DNA of 64,000 nucleotides from Paguma larvata (taxonomy: Eukaryota; Chordata; Mammalia; Carnivora; Viverridae). A model generated the notes under the pieces. The model was not told where the DNA came from. It searched no databases and saw nothing but the letters and a program-made list of their open reading frames with translations. Below are positions 41,606 to 54,139 of the stretch, piece after piece. The translations under genes and the position numbers were made by a program. Each line of letters begins with the position of its first letter. Within the stretch, counting starts at the first letter, position 1. The DNA lies in NCBI GenBank assembly GCA_030068075.1, contig CM057843.1:42291832-42355831 (forward strand). The letters run 5' to 3'.

Positions 41606-43025
41606 AATGTTTATTTATTTAAAATTTTTTTTAACATTTGTTTATTTTTGAGAGACAGAGAGACAGAGCATGAGCTGGGGAGGGGCGGAGAGAGGGAGAC
41701 ACAGAATCCGAATCACGCGGAGCATGAACCCGTGAACTGTGAGATCATGACGTGAGCCGAAGTCAGATGCTTAACCGGCTGAGCCACCCAGGCACCCATT
41801 TATTTGTTTTTGAGAGAGAAAGAGAGACAGAGTGTGAGTGGGGGAGGGGCAGAGAGAGCAGAAGACGCAGAATCTGAAGCAGGCTCCAGGCTCTGAGCTG
41901 TCAGCACAGAGCCGGTTACGGGGCTCTAATTCGCTAGCCGTGAGATCATGAGCTGAGCTGAAGTTGGATGCTTAACTAACGGAGTCACACAGGTGCCCCT
42001 CATTTTTAATTTCTTCTGTAACTATCACATTTTCTAAACTTTCTTCAATAAACATGGTTGCCTTTACAGAAAAGAAAAAAATATATTATTAAGAAAGAAT
42101 AGATTGTGAGTCCACAGTGGATAAAAAGAGTAATGAGGCTGTGGGCAATCCCCAAGTTGAATAATTCACATGTGAATATTCAGAGTTGACTTCATTCGCA
42201 GTTGTTTTCGCAAAGTTGGGAAGTTCTCATGCTGATTATAGTTGCTAAAAAATGTTTCTCATGTTGTCTTACCAAACTCGTATGCTGTTATAGCCACATG
42301 AGAAGTTTTTGATCTGCCTGAAGAGACATTGCAGGACTAAACTGATCCAGGAGCGTCCTCTTTATTTTTCATCCATCCTTTACCTATACTGATCTCAAAA
42401 ATACTTTCTTCTTAGGTTTTGTCTTTGCACATAGTTGCAGAGTTTTCTTACAGGTGCGCTTCCGGGTTACATCTATAAAATGACAAGCATTAATGTGACC
42501 TCTTTTTACATTGTCGAGGTCTTGCTCTTTTCTGAACTCTTTTCAAACAAAACGCGCTAATCTGAGATTGATACTCCTTTTTTGTTTAGGGATTTAGTAT
42601 TGAGGCCTGGAAGGAAAGAAGCATCCACTTATCCATATTTTATGTTTGACGGTCACACTGCTAAGAGAACATTGATGCTAATTGTCTAGTTACCTTGGAG
42701 GGGTCAGCTGCCGTATACTGAGGTGTTCTTTCCTTATTAAGTTTTTACCTGCAAGGGAGAAACTATTTTCTCAAGAAACGTTATTTTATTTATACCACAG
42801 GGGAAAACTTTTCTTCTGAGTTCCTACTGGGCTTGTTCAAGAAAAAGATAAATCTGGTCCTAAAATTCATTTATGGGTCAGGAATAACCTTGTTGAAGAA
42901 GATGTTAGGGGTGCCTGGGTGGCTCAGTCGGTTAGGCATCCAACTCTTGATCTGGGCTCAGGTCGTGTTCTCATGGGCTCTGCGCTTATAGTGCAGAGCT
43001 TGCTTGGGATTCTCTCTCCCTCCCT

Positions 43026-43080
<55 letters not shown>

Positions 43081-46000
43081 CCTTACCCCCCCCCCATAAA
43101 TAAACATTTAAAAAAATAAGGGGAAAAAAAAAGATGTTCACAGTTTTAGCCTTCATGACCCAAAAAATATACCCTTTGTAAAACTCTTTACTGTTTCACC
43201 TTTATCGACAGGATAAAATCAATATGCTTGTCATAAAAGGCTTTTCATGATCTGACTTCTGCCTCTCTCACCATATTCATCCCTCCTTATGTTCTATGTG
43301 TTTCAGTTATATGAAACTGCTTGTGTTCCTTACATATGTCATGCCAGCTAGCTGTTTTCCCTATCTGAATGTCAAGTAATTTCTACACCCAGTGTGGGGC
43401 TCCAGCCCACAACCCAAGATCAAGAGTCACACACTCCACCGAGTGAGCCAGCCAGGCACCCCATTCTTACCAATTATCTTAAAAAAAATTTTTTTTAATG
43501 TTTATATTTGAGAGAGAGAAACAGAGCGTGAGCAGGGGAGGGGCAGAGAGAGGGGAGACACAGAATCTGAAGCAGGCTCCAGGCTCTGAGCTGTCAGCAC
43601 AGATACTGACACAGGGCTCAAACTCATGAGTCATGAGATTATGACCTGAGGAGAAGTCATATGCTTAACTGACTGAGCCACCCACGCACCCCCTTACCAA
43701 TTATCTTTTAAATCCCAGCTTAAATGTCCTCTGTTACTGTTATCTTGTCATATTACAAACATACATAGATGCATAAGTACATTTGGGAGTACTGCCCATG
43801 TTTTCAACTGTTTCCTGTAACTGGGCTGCTTACCTCAAGTCCTCCGCATAAAATGGGCATTCAATACGTGTTCGTTGGATGGATTTGAAGCATAAGTGAG
43901 CACTATATAAGGCTACTAAAATAGTCGGGTCTTGGAGAAACAGTATGTTTACTGCCATCATTTATGGAAAACGAGCCTTTCTTAGGAAAGCTTAATATCC
44001 TTTCCCTACTCCCGTTTATATTTGTGTTAGTAATTATGATCTGGGAAGTGGAGATTGCAGACAGTCTGAAAATTGCCTCCCCAGGGAGCCCTTTGAAGAA
44101 CTCTGTGTTTGAGAAAACTGGTCACGCCATGTCCTCCTATGCTGGCACATAGAAGCAGCAGCACTGGGGAGCAAGAAGCTCTAGAGCCCTTATCCTTGGC
44201 CTTATTGTTTGCTTGTTTGTTGGAATGATGAACTGGCTTTGGAGAAAAGCTTAATGACCTGGGGCAGCTCCAGAGGCTTATTTTTATTAAGCTGCTTTCA
44301 TTCTTTAATCTCCTGTATAATTACAGTGTCCTTTAAGTGGTGGGGTAGAAAAATTGGAATAGGGTTATCATTGGTGCCTGGATTTTTCAGTTCTTGTTTC
44401 GTCCCATCCTTCATTCTTTGTATAATTTTAAAAATTACATAACATGGATTCATGTGTATTAAAAACAGGTACAAAAATGTCTAGAGACAAAAATTTCCTT
44501 TGCCAATCCCTGCGTGTGTATATGTATTCATAAATACACACAAGATCAAGCTCTTTTTTCCTTTAAATATAAGGATTATACTCTTAGTATTCTGTGATTA
44601 TGTCAGGTCATGAGGTCTTGTGTTGAGGAGAGAAGAAAAGAGGTCATTTATAACCAAACCTTGGTCATTCTTACCCCTGTGTGATCAGTCGTTGTGCTAA
44701 TAGCTAATAACACTGCCATGTTGTAAAATTGAACAGAGCTGTGTGTTAAGCATGTATTTGGTGCCTTATGTTTTCTTTTTAGCAAGATCAAGTATGATAT
44801 TTTTATAGGCAATTAAGTATGTTGTTTATATTACCTACAAACAATCCTGCAAGTTTTGTTATTGTTACCATTACATATAGATAAAGAAACTGATTCTTAA
44901 AAGGGTTATTAAGCCTATTTATTCAAGGTCACATGACTAAGAGCAGGTGTTCAGAGAATCAGACTCCAGCCGGTCTAACTTTAAAAGCCATGCCTTACTG
45001 CCCTGCTGAACCATCTCTCTGATGCATTCAGCTTCCCTCTAGATCTTAGCAGAGTGGTTTCTCAAACCATCTGCGGTGAGGGCTAGTGGTGGTATTTTCT
45101 CTGATGTGTTGCAAATCATTACTTTTGTAAAGTACAACACAAATCAGTTACTAGAAAAATTAAGCTTAAAAAGGGACAGAAAATACAAACCCAAATGTTT
45201 TCTTAGATTCAAAATTGCTTAGTCAAATTGCTATAAAAATTTCTAAATGCTGACTTTAAATTTTATACTTACTTCCTCACAGACTGGCAGGATCAGTTTG
45301 TGGGCAGCACTGGACTACAGACACTGAAAGGCACTGCTTTAGAGGCCTTGTGCTGGGGTAAAGAAAGACTCCTAGAACTAGCTTTTTTTTTTATTAAATA
45401 TTTTGTGAAATATTTTTTAAAATTTTTAATGTTTATTTTTGAGAGAGACAGAGTGTGAGCAGGGGAGGGACAGAGAGAGAGAGAGATGGCGACACAGAAT
45501 CTGAGGCAGGTTCCAGGCTCCAGCTGTCAGCACAGAGCCCGACATGGGACTCAAACTCACAAGCCGTGAGATCATGACCTGAGCTGAAGTCAGATGCTTA
45601 CCTGACCAAGCCACCCAGGCGCCCCTGAAAGATTTTAATCAACTTAACGATAACCCACAACTCTCGGACCAACTAGAAAGATTTTAAATGTTAGCATTTA
45701 TCAACGCATGGTCAATCTTGTTTCATCTTCTTTCACACCCTTTTTCTTGCCCAACTATATTATTTTGACATAAACCCCAGATATCACATCATCATGTTCA
45801 TAAATATTTTAGTATGTATCTTTAAAAATAGGGACTCTAAAAACCTATTTTTCATAACGTTATCACATTAAAGAATTAACAATTCCTTAATATCCTCAAG
45901 TGTGCTATAGGTGTTCAGATTTCTCAGATTTTTCATAAATATCTAATTGTGGTTGATTTCTTCAAATAAAAATGAACTTTTCCTTCATCCTATTATGATG

Positions 46001-49000
46001 TGTTATGCTTATTAATTTTTATATGTCGAACCACCCTTGTATTCCTGGAATAAATCTCAGGAATTGGCTATGGTATATAATCTTTTAATATGCTGCTGAA
46101 TTCAGTTTGCTAGTATTTTATCGAGGATTTTTGCATCTATATTCATAAGGGATCTCGGTCTATAATTTTCTTGTAGTGTCTTTGTCTGACTTTGGTTATT
46201 AGAGTAATGTTGGTCTCATAAAATCAATCAAGAAGTGTTCCCTCGTTAATTTGGGAGAAATGTTTAGGAAGTATTAGTGTTAAATTTGAAGAACTGACTT
46301 TTGAGATGTAGCTTCGTTGCTGACTTTCTATGGGACCTTGACCAAATCATTTTACTTTTTTGGCCCTCAGTTCCTCCATCTGTAAAAGGATATCTAATTG
46401 AATTATATGCTTTTTAATACATCTCTATCAGTTTGTTGTCCTACCCTAGGGTCTAATCTGGTAGAAAAGTGTTTGCTTTCATCCTTATAATACTTGTTAT
46501 CAGGAATGAATTTCTCCCTGAAATTAATGGAATCACAGACTTAAAAGTTGGAAGGGGCTTTAAGAGAGCATTTGACTTAGTAGTCCTCTGCCTTTACTGA
46601 AGCAAATTATTATCTCTGCCCCATAGGTAAAATAGCTGATGTTCAGAAAGTTTAAGTGATTTTCCCAAGCTATATAACTAGGACCTAAGTCTGTTTACTA
46701 GATGCTGAAGTATATGTATGGTCCTTTCTGAAAGTAGCCTGATTGGATAATAATCTTGTTTTTCCTTCTCTATAGGTTCTTTGCACTGACATCCCTTCGT
46801 CTTGTATTTTTACTTGCGTTCAGCTCAATGATCATTGTGTGTATAGATCAATGGAAGAACAAAATTTGGCCTGAAATAAAAGGTGAGTTTGATAGCATTT
46901 AGAACAATCTGAACTGGAAATGATCTTTCCTTTAATTTTTAACTTTAGTTTGGGGGTTTATGAGGGAGTATATAGAACTGGGAATGCCTTTTGATGCCTG
47001 AATTATTTGCTTTAGGAGACACTTGAAGGGCTGGTGCTCCTTCTATAGTTCGCTGGAGCTGTGCTCCACCCTTCCCATTGTTAGTAAGCTCAGGAGACCT
47101 GTACCCACCACCTGAGATGTTCTAGCCTTCATAATTGGCCTGAGGAGTAAGTAGTCCTCAAGTTAAAAAAAAAAAAAAAGAAAGATTCTCACTGGATCCT
47201 ACATCTTTACTGAGGCAGGATCAATTTGCCTCTCAGGGATTTCTTTTAACTTGTTTATTTGTAAAGCAGTAAGCTAAGCATTGTGACTTATATAGAGTAC
47301 TTTAAGACATGGTTCCTTTTCTCAAAGATTATACATACATAAACAAAAGACAAATGAAATGACAGTTACAACACAGTACCAAATATGTCACGCTGCAGTA
47401 TGTGATCGACGTTTGTTATGTATTTTGGCCCTGGCTCAGGCCTTGAATGAAGCAAGAGATTTGAACAGTTGACGACAAAGTGTGTTTCTGGAGGGGCCAG
47501 TAGCTTGATTAGTCTGAGAAACCAGAAGCTGCAAAGCATCTCTGAGAGCAAGGAATTGGTCACTTTTACCAGAATGAAGAGGTCATTAAAAGGGGTACTA
47601 GGAAATAAAACTGAAGATCCGGGATTAGATTTTACAAGGCTTTTGAGTTAGGCCTGGGAGTTTAGACTTTATCCTATGGCTAGTGGGTGGTCATTGAACA
47701 TTGTTTTATCAGAGCTTATATGCCGAAGTGATATTAAAGCTTAATTTGATAACATTTTGCAGGATCACACAGAAAGAGAAAAAGAGGAAGGAGAGAGACC
47801 TGATAGGAATATGGCAGTATGTGTGAGAAGTAGCCAGAGAAGTATTCATGGAAACAAACGCTGGGTGGCTTCTAGAGCTGGGAAGTAGGAAGACACTTTA
47901 AGACTGATAAATAGGGGGTTAGAAGAGTAAGGGATAAAAGCCAGCCGCGGGAGTTCAAAAGTAGGAGAGTAGGTGGAAGGTGTTACCGTCAGCAGATACA
48001 ATAGCAACAGGCAGGGGAGTCAGTTTGGATGGGGGTCGAGAGCGAGGAAAATCGATGTAGGTTTTGGACATGTTAATTTTGAAGTGTTGGCAGGATATTT
48101 ACACCAAAGTACATAGTTTTTAAATACATTCCTTCCCATCCTATCTGGCAGAGACTTTAAGGAGTCATTAGTTCCTTCACCTGTCTTATGGCTGGTGAAC
48201 GTCAAAAGACTTGACATCATTCACTACAGTTAATAGGTCTCTCTTTAAAGAGAAAAGACAGATTTCTAGGGGTGGAGTAGATATAACCTGCCTCAGTAAC
48301 TGGGTGCACCTTGATGTGTATGAGCAACCAAGACACACTTGAGGCGTGGGGATGGGTCATTTTTCATGTGCACCCTGGGTCTCAGTTGTAGAAAATAGAA
48401 GGGGTCCTGATGCTCCATTTGGATCCCCTCACCCGCCCACTGGAGAAAGGAGCAGGCATCAGCCATCACCCCTGTGTCTGCAGCTCCCTAACTCTGTCAG
48501 TGTAACACAGTGTCTCCTTTTTATTGGCTATTACTATTTTCTTTTCCCCAAACCTATTAAAACTTGAGCTGTCAGACCAACAGCCTAACATTTTTATGTT
48601 TAGTTTTCCCTACCAACTAATGCTGGTGTTTGTTTTAATATTGTAGTGCCAAGACCCGACGCATTAGACAATGAGAGGTATGGAACACTAATTAAATCCC
48701 TTTTCGTTGCTCTGATTGATTCTCTTGTTGTAATATTCTGGTTCCATGTTGTTAACTCCATGTTATGGATACAGAGTATAAGCTGAGAACCTAGTCTGTT
48801 CCACATAATCATTTTAACATCTAAAATTCAGGGAGCAATATGTCGAGATGGCTAGTGTCCTCTGCTATTAACAAGAAAAGTTCCTGAAAAAGAAGCATTA
48901 TAGTGCCCCGTAACCTGACGTGCCAGGGAATTAGCTGCTGCATTTTTTAGCCCTACTGTGAAAACTTTGAAGCAACTTACTTCATTTGTCTCCTGGCTTT

Positions 49001-52000
49001 TATACCAGGTCATTGAGTGTTTTCTGTGACCTCTGGCTTTTTATAGTTCCTGGTCAGAAAACACATTGGTCCTTGGCATCAGCAAGCCAAAGATTCCTCA
49101 TATGTCTTACAGCTCCTGCTTTCATTTCTCAGTTCATTCATCCCATATGTTTGATCCAAGGAATTTCCTCTGCTGTGGTTTATTTTGCTTTTGCTTTATT
49201 TATTTTCTCTCTGAGGGACACATGTACCATTGCCTCCCCCTCAGTGGCGGCAGTGTCAGACTGTGCTTTTACTCTTATCCCTGAATTGCAATCACAGTGA
49301 ATTGCAATGGTCCGAGTGCAGGGAAGATGTTTCTAAGCACAAAGGGCCTTGGAGCTGGTGGCAGGTTTATACACGTGGATCGGGCCGCTTGCTCACAGGG
49401 TGGAGTTGTCGGAACAAGTGTGCCCTCCTATTCTCTAAATTCAAGTTTCAACCTGGTGAGACAAGAAGAAAGTCCCGCTTCACCTCCAGAGCACCTAGGA
49501 CTAGCCACTCCCCAGCTTCATTTGAAACCTAGAAGCATTGGCTGCCTACACAGCAAACTGGTGGGGGGAATCCCTCAACACCCTCCTTTCACAGCTCCCC
49601 CTTCTCTCTCCTATAGCTGGGGCTTTGTGCACCCTCGGTTGCTCAGCGTGCCCGAGCTCTGCCACCACGTAGCTGAAGTCTGGGTTAGTGGGACCATTTT
49701 CATAAGGAATCTTTTGCTTTTCAAAAAGCAAAACCCAGGCAAGGTAAGACTCTTCCCATTTCACTTTCATTTCTGGCTTCTCAGTTCAGTTCATGCTAAA
49801 CTGAGACAGTCCTGTGATGGCATATCCTCATTCAAGAGATGAAAGACCCCGATGATTGTGGAGACAAAGGAAAGTTGTGGGAAGGGGCTTCTGGCTAGCC
49901 ACTAGGACTAAGGGAAGAGCTTGATGATTCCTTCTTTGGGTGCTTGCCTCTTAGATTGAGCCATCTTCCTTAAATTGAGCCCCAAGATGGCAAAGAAAGC
50001 TTGCTTGTGTGCATTTTGTGTCATATTAAACATGTGGTAGGTTGTTGGGTTTTTTAATTTTTACCTTTTTTTTTTTTAATTAATAAAAAAAACCCACCAC
50101 CGAACACTTGCTTTCAGAGAGAATTTTTGGCTAAGCATATGCAGACCAATTTCCCAGCAGGAAAGGTGCAGCCCTGTCGGGTTAGCCACAGAAAAGGAGT
50201 TTGAATAGAATGGACATCCTTTCCATCCCAAACACAATCACTATGGGATGCAACAGTGGCTAGACACGGCTGTGATTCTGACATTCCCACTCATAGGTCA
50301 TGAAGAATCATTTCAGTCACATCTCCCCCTACACCCTGTCCCCACCTCAGTCTCCTTCCATGTAACAGAAACTTAATACTGTTTCCTGAATCCTCCAGTT
50401 CTGCTTGCTGAGCTGTGGGATACTGACCTTTTTGGCCGTTTTGGGCCGCTACATCCCTGGGCTCCTGCTGTCCTACTTAATACGTAAGTATGGCACGTAC
50501 CTCCCCCTGAGCTCACCCTCCTCCCCTGGCTTTTCCAGTCACCTCTAACTCTGGGTCTAGGAAGAGATTTTTATATTTTGGTTCTCCAGGAAATGATCTT
50601 TTTATATCTTCATAACCTGTTTGGTGTCATGAAAGTATCTTCTTATCTGTAACAGGCTCCCCACACATAAAGTCCTTTTCTTACTAAGTCAACTGTAGAA
50701 ACCAGTGAGGGTCCACTAACATGTTTTATTACCAACTATTAAGGACTGTCTATCCCTATTTAGGAGGACATTTTTAGAGTCAGTACTGTGTAATAGCAGA
50801 ACATAATTCTTAGGGGTTTCTCTACTAGATTCTGCTTATTCTGGAGCACTTTGTATTTTTGTCTTCTGGAGAACAATTTTTTAAATTTAGTTACTTCCTG
50901 TTGGCCTGAACTCTGCTTGGGGCTGGAAGAACTGAGTAGTTATGGTTGTGGCCTGAAGCTCACATGATTTATTGTCTAGTTGCTGAGGCATTGTTACCAG
51001 TTAGCCTTTTGTATGGCTTAGTGACACCTGTATGCACGTGACCACACTGCCTGGTTCTGTTCTCGATGTATCGGCAGCACACTGTGCTGTGCATAGCCAT
51101 GTAGGTGGCTGCAGAAGTCTCGGCCCTCCAAAACCTCCTCATGCGGGAGGGGAGACGAGTAAAGACGGATGACCAGCAGAATGAAGCAGAACTATTTCCC
51201 ACTGAGTGTCCAGAAGGCACAGTAACAAAGGGACAGTGAGGACTGTTTTGTACAGCCGCTTCTCCATTTTGCTACTGTTTCCCACTCCTTCTCTCAGTTG
51301 TCACTGTCATGATGTGGCCCCTTGCTGTCTACCACCGACTGTGGGATCGAGCATATGTACGGCTGAAGCCAGCTCTGCAGCGGCTAGATTTCAGTGTCCG
51401 TGGCTACATGATGTCCAAGCAGAGAGAGAGACAATGTAAGTGTCAGGGGGAGGCTTCTTTCCACTTGGGCAATTTGAGGAAGAGAAGGAGAAGCACGTAG
51501 GTCCTCAGAAGTTAGAGAAGTGAGTGAGGTGTGGTTGGTGTGTAGGGGAGGGGGGTAAAAGTGATACTTTATCCCAGGGAAATTTGTGCAGGCTTACCAA
51601 TTTTCCCATTTAGAATTCTGGACCCTCCCATTTTAAACAAATCTGGGGAAAGCTCTCCCAAATTGCATAAGAGTCAGACAGTGAAGATAGTTCTAGTGTT
51701 TGCTGCTTTTTATGAAGTACTTTCCGTGTGCCCAAGCACTGTGCTGGCAGCTCTGCATACATCATCTTGTTTAACCTTGACAACCTGGAGGAAAGAAATT
51801 GAACTTCACAGTTACTAAATGGCAACTCTTAAGCCAGGCCTCTATTTACTATTGAAAGCTGCTTTCCAAAAGTGATTCATACTGCCTGAGAAGCCAGAAG
51901 TCCGCTAGCCCAAGACACTCGAACACATGAATGAGTTGTGTGAACTTTTTCCTCCCTCCTGTGGGCCGGTCAGGTTGGATGTTACATTAAGTCCTAGCCT

Positions 52001-54139
52001 TCAAAGAACCCTGCACAAAGTCATCAAGGCCCAGCGCCCCCTGGCACAGCTGGCTGAATAGTATCAGTCCTCAAAAGCCTAATTTAACCAAGGGAGCAGC
52101 TCCCTTCGCCCTACGATAGCATTCACTTTCCACCTTGACATCCTGTCTGCCCCTAGCTGATCCTGCAGTTACTTGTCAATCATCTGATCAGAATAAAAAT
52201 GTGGAGGGGCTGGTGGAGGAGAGGTGTTGGAAGAGAGATCTTTCTCTCCCATGTTACAGTTTACCTTGTCACTTAGGCTCAGCAACCCTACCTTCAGGCA
52301 TTGTTATGGGGGCTTCAGGCCATATTCAGAGAGTTCATTCTATTCTGTTCTGATTTTATGCCTTTGAAGTCCAGGGTGGGTGGGGGTTTCCCCTTAAGGG
52401 AAGGCATCAAGGCCTTCTGCTCTTTCCACATAGTGCGCCGCAGAGCTCTACACTCAGAGCGTGCAGTGGACAACCACAGTGACAGCGAAGAGGAGCTTGC
52501 TGCTTTCTGTCCTCAGGTATCTTGGGTGTGGAAGGTGCACCACTGGTCAGTTGTCTTTAGCTCCCTTTAACTGTATGGCACCTCGTGTTTAGGCAGTGAC
52601 TAGGTTTTCAAGCTCATTATGGGCGCTCCAAGACCCCACCCTCCCCTTGCCCCAAAGAGCAGTGAGGAAAGAAGCTAGTGTTCTATTGGGACTGTGTGCG
52701 TAGATCTTAGTTTGAGCCTGGTGACCAGCACACCCTCTTCCATGTCTCCTTTTAACCCCTACCATTATGGCAGAACTTCTGGAACTGGCGTGATCGTCTT
52801 TTAAACAGTCCAGCCCACCTTGTGTTGGGCAATGTATCTTCCTGGCCACCTGTGAAAAGTAATCTCTGGATCAGTTATTTGCTTAAGAGTAAGTGGCTGG
52901 TTGAGTCCCCACATTACTTTCCTTCTTATGCTCAAGATTGATAAATAAGGGTGTTTTCCTTGGGGGAGCAGCCTAAAAGGGGTCAAGATAGTGACCAAAG
53001 TCCCTATTGTGCCTGATTGCACTGCTGGCTTTAAGGTAGCCTTTAGGGCTGGCTGATCAGTAGAGCTAACTGGGAAACTGCACCTATTCCTAATGGCATT
53101 CTCTCTTCAGGCTTGTTGGTCTTTTCTTTCCTAAGCTGGATGATTCTACTGTTGCCAGGGAATTGGCCATCACAGACTCCGAGCACTCGGATGCTGAGGT
53201 CTCCTGTACAGACAATGGCACATTCAATCTTTCACGGGGCCAGACACCTCTAACAGAAGGCTCTGAAGGTGAGGGGAACCTTGGACCCAAGTTGATAATG
53301 ACTCTGACTGTTGCCGCTCAGCTTCCTCCGGCAGAAGGGCATACTGCCCCTTCCTCTCTGAGGTGTGGATCAGGTGGCAGGACAGCTTTGGGAAATGGCT
53401 ACAGCCAAGATGGTACTGCTGCTATCCTCGAAATCCTCCCTTAGTAACCTCAGATTTCTAGGCTCATATGGGGCATAGTGGAGGAAGGGGAGAGAGTCTT
53501 TTGGTCAGTAGAGATCATAGCAGTCTGTAAGTGGAGGGGAAATGCTGACCAATGCTACAGGTTTTGCTTCACCCTGAGAAATTCAGGGTAGAAAAATCTG
53601 GTTAATGGGCTGACTTTGTGGGGCTGGGGCACAGGAGTGCCAGGCTGTTGCCATGTCTCAGACCCCCTTCTATTCTCCCAGACCTAGATGGTCACAGTGA
53701 TCCAGAAGAATCCTTTGCCAGAGACCTTCCAGACTTCCCTTCCATTAATGTGGATCCTGCTGGCCTGGATGATGAGGACGATACCAGCATTGGGATGCCC
53801 AGCTTGATGTACCGTTCCCCACCAGGAGCTGAGGAGCTCCAGAACCCTCCTGCCAGCCAGGACGAGGCTGTACTGCCGGAGCTCCTGCTTGGTGCCCTGC
53901 CTGCAGGATCCAACCTCACCAGCAACCTTGCCAGCCTGGTCTCCCAGGGCATGATCCACCTGGCTCTGTCAGGGGCCTCCCAGCCAGGCCCTTCTGGCCC
54001 ACCTCCCCGGAGAGCAACAAGAGGCTTCCTCCGGGCCCCTAGTTCAGACCTGGACACTGATGCTGAGGGGGATGACTTTGAACTTCTGGACCAGTCGGAG
54101 CTGAATCAGCTGGACCCTGCCAGTTCCAGGAGCCACTGA
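34079..54139 (+). CDS. RETREG3: Reticulophagy regulator 3 (RETREG3/FAM134C), 9 coding exons, frameshifted in exon 1
   Basis: RETREG3 is an ER-membrane reticulon-homology protein that bends ER tubules and recruits LC3/GABARAP for ER-phagy. Coding exons: 34079-34318, 46776-46882, 48647-48677, 49617-49743, 50399-50483, 51298-51435, 52434-52516, 53136-53268, 53682-54139, all GT/AG. Visible parts: two hydrophobic hairpins (residues about 71-105 and 169-210), an acidic Ser-rich cytosolic tail, and a C-terminal LIR motif DDFELL (core 447-450). The exons total 1402 nt, one more than the 1401 needed for 466 codons plus stop. The surplus is a G in the run 34217-34220: before it the frame reads ALVEVLG, and the family sequence PYEPLLSRVQAALVWERP resumes one base out of register. 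As written, translation would stop at 46872-46874 in exon 2 after 112 codons. No other ATG upstream in exon 1 opens the corrected frame. A sequencing or assembly error is the simplest explanation, but a real allele is possible. Confidence 0.95.
35943..36152 (-). mobile_element. CAN SINE in RETREG3 intron 1
   Basis: Reverse element ending gagccacccaggcaccc. The duplication tgcctgagaggttttt / tgcctgagagattttt (35927-35942, 36153-36168) has one mismatch. Confidence 0.9.
38712..38933 (+). mobile_element. CAN SINE
   Basis: ggggtgcctgggtggctcagttg head; agacacttaa precedes (38701-38710) and recurs after the tail. Confidence 0.9.
38958..39157 (+). mobile_element. CAN SINE
   Basis: ggttgcctgggtagctcagtcgg head, tail aaaataaacttaaaaaaaa; flanked by agtatccttgg and agtatctttgg. 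Confidence 0.9.
39168..39396 (+). mobile_element. CAN SINE
   Basis: Third consecutive forward SINE, head gcatgcccgcgtggctcagtc. It abuts the previous element across only the shared target-like bases gtatctttg. Confidence 0.9.
39440..39605 (+). mobile_element. L1 3'-end fragment
   Basis: gataatggtgataattacacaattgtatgaa ... caatttaaaagggtgaattttatggtatgcaaactgtatctc follows the L1MA/MB 3'-end pattern. Confidence 0.8.
39610..39835 (+). mobile_element. CAN SINE
   Basis: ggggtacctgggtggctcagtcag head, with a (GT)/(CT) stretch before an (AAAAT)n tail. Confidence 0.9.
39859..40075 (+). mobile_element. CAN SINE, well preserved
   Basis: A-box region tggctcagtcggttaagtgg and B-box region gttcgagccccgc are intact; the duplication aaaagtcaatgc is at 39847-39858 and 40076-40087. 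Among the youngest-looking copies here. Confidence 0.95.
40387..40602 (+). mobile_element. CAN SINE
   Basis: gggccgcctgggtagctcagttgg head; flanks aatagaagaaa and aatggaagaaa form an imperfect duplication. Confidence 0.9.
40751..40923 (-). mobile_element. CAN SINE lacking the CT stretch
   Basis: Reverse element (gccgcccaggcgcc at the right) with the CT-rich middle deleted. Confidence 0.9.
41166..41269 (+). mobile_element. Short-type CAN SINE
   Basis: ggagcacttgtctggctcagtcagtagagcatgtgactc ... ccccacattggggcttgaactt and a 16-A run. Confidence 0.85.
41565..41602 (+). repeat. (TG)n microsatellite
   Basis: About 19 TG units directly before a reverse SINE pair. Confidence 0.95.
41604..41797 (-). 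mobile_element. CAN SINE, first of a tandem reverse pair
   Basis: Shortened copy with head gagccacccaggcaccc; part of the middle is deleted (aatcacgcggagcatgaacc). Confidence 0.85.
41798..41999 (-). mobile_element. CAN SINE, second of a tandem reverse pair
   Basis: Follows the first with no spacer; head ggagtcacacaggtgcccc. Confidence 0.9.
42909..43128 (+). mobile_element. CAN SINE with expanded (CT)n
   Basis: ggggtgcctgggtggctcagtcgg head; a CT run of about 55 bases (43023-43076) and a C run precede the tail. Confidence 0.9.
43205..43370 (+). mobile_element. L2 LINE fragment
   Basis: gataaaatcaatatgcttgtcataaaaggcttttcatgatctgacttc ... is L2-like. A further L2-like piece continues at about 43708-43880 after the SINE insertions. 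Confidence 0.6.
43373..43462 (-). mobile_element. Short-type CAN SINE, tail truncated
   Basis: tcaagtaatttctacacccagtgtggggctcc ... gagccagccaggcacccc. Confidence 0.85.
43481..43692 (-). mobile_element. CAN SINE
   Basis: Reverse element with head gagccacccacgcaccc; the perfect 15-bp duplication cttaccaattatctt is at 43466-43480 and 43693-43707. Confidence 0.95.
44860..45010 (-). mobile_element. MIR remnant
   Basis: gataaagaaactgattcttaaaagg ... caaggtcacatgactaag ... cagactccagccggtcta is the reverse of the MIR core. Confidence 0.7.
45422..45625 (-). mobile_element. CAN SINE
   Basis: Reverse element ending caagccacccaggcgcccc, preceded by T/A-rich sequence from 45384. Confidence 0.9.
45985..46265 (-). 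mobile_element. L1 ORF2 fragment
   Basis: The plus strand reads accacccttgtattcctggaataaat ... gaggatttttgcatctatattcataaggga ... tgttccctc, the well-known antisense of the L1 reverse-transcriptase region. Broken; no intact ORF. Confidence 0.85.
46300..46400 (+). mobile_element. MIR remnant
   Basis: gctgactttctatgggaccttgaccaaatca ... cagttcctccatctgtaaaagga is the MIR core, about 400 bases before RETREG3 exon 2. Confidence 0.7.
51695..51800 (+). mobile_element. MIR remnant in RETREG3 intron 6
   Basis: tgaagtactttccgtgtgcccaagcactgtgctggcagctctgcatacatcatcttgtttaacc is MIR-like. Confidence 0.6.

Larger units (their letters stand above)
34319..46775 (+). other. RETREG3: RETREG3 intron 1, SINE-rich
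   Basis: A 12.5-kb intron from donor gtgagag to acceptor tatag. It carries more than a dozen CAN SINEs plus L1, L2 and MIR pieces, listed separately. No internal coding exon was recognised. The first 1.6 kb (34319-35940) is repeat-poor and is the likeliest place for promoter-proximal regulation, which I infer from position only. Confidence 0.8.

Noticed and set aside
49297..49842. 181-codon open frame read as a separate gene
   Set aside because: It contains RETREG3 exon 4 (49617-49743) in frame, with intron sequence on either side; the splice sites and conserved protein define the true exon.
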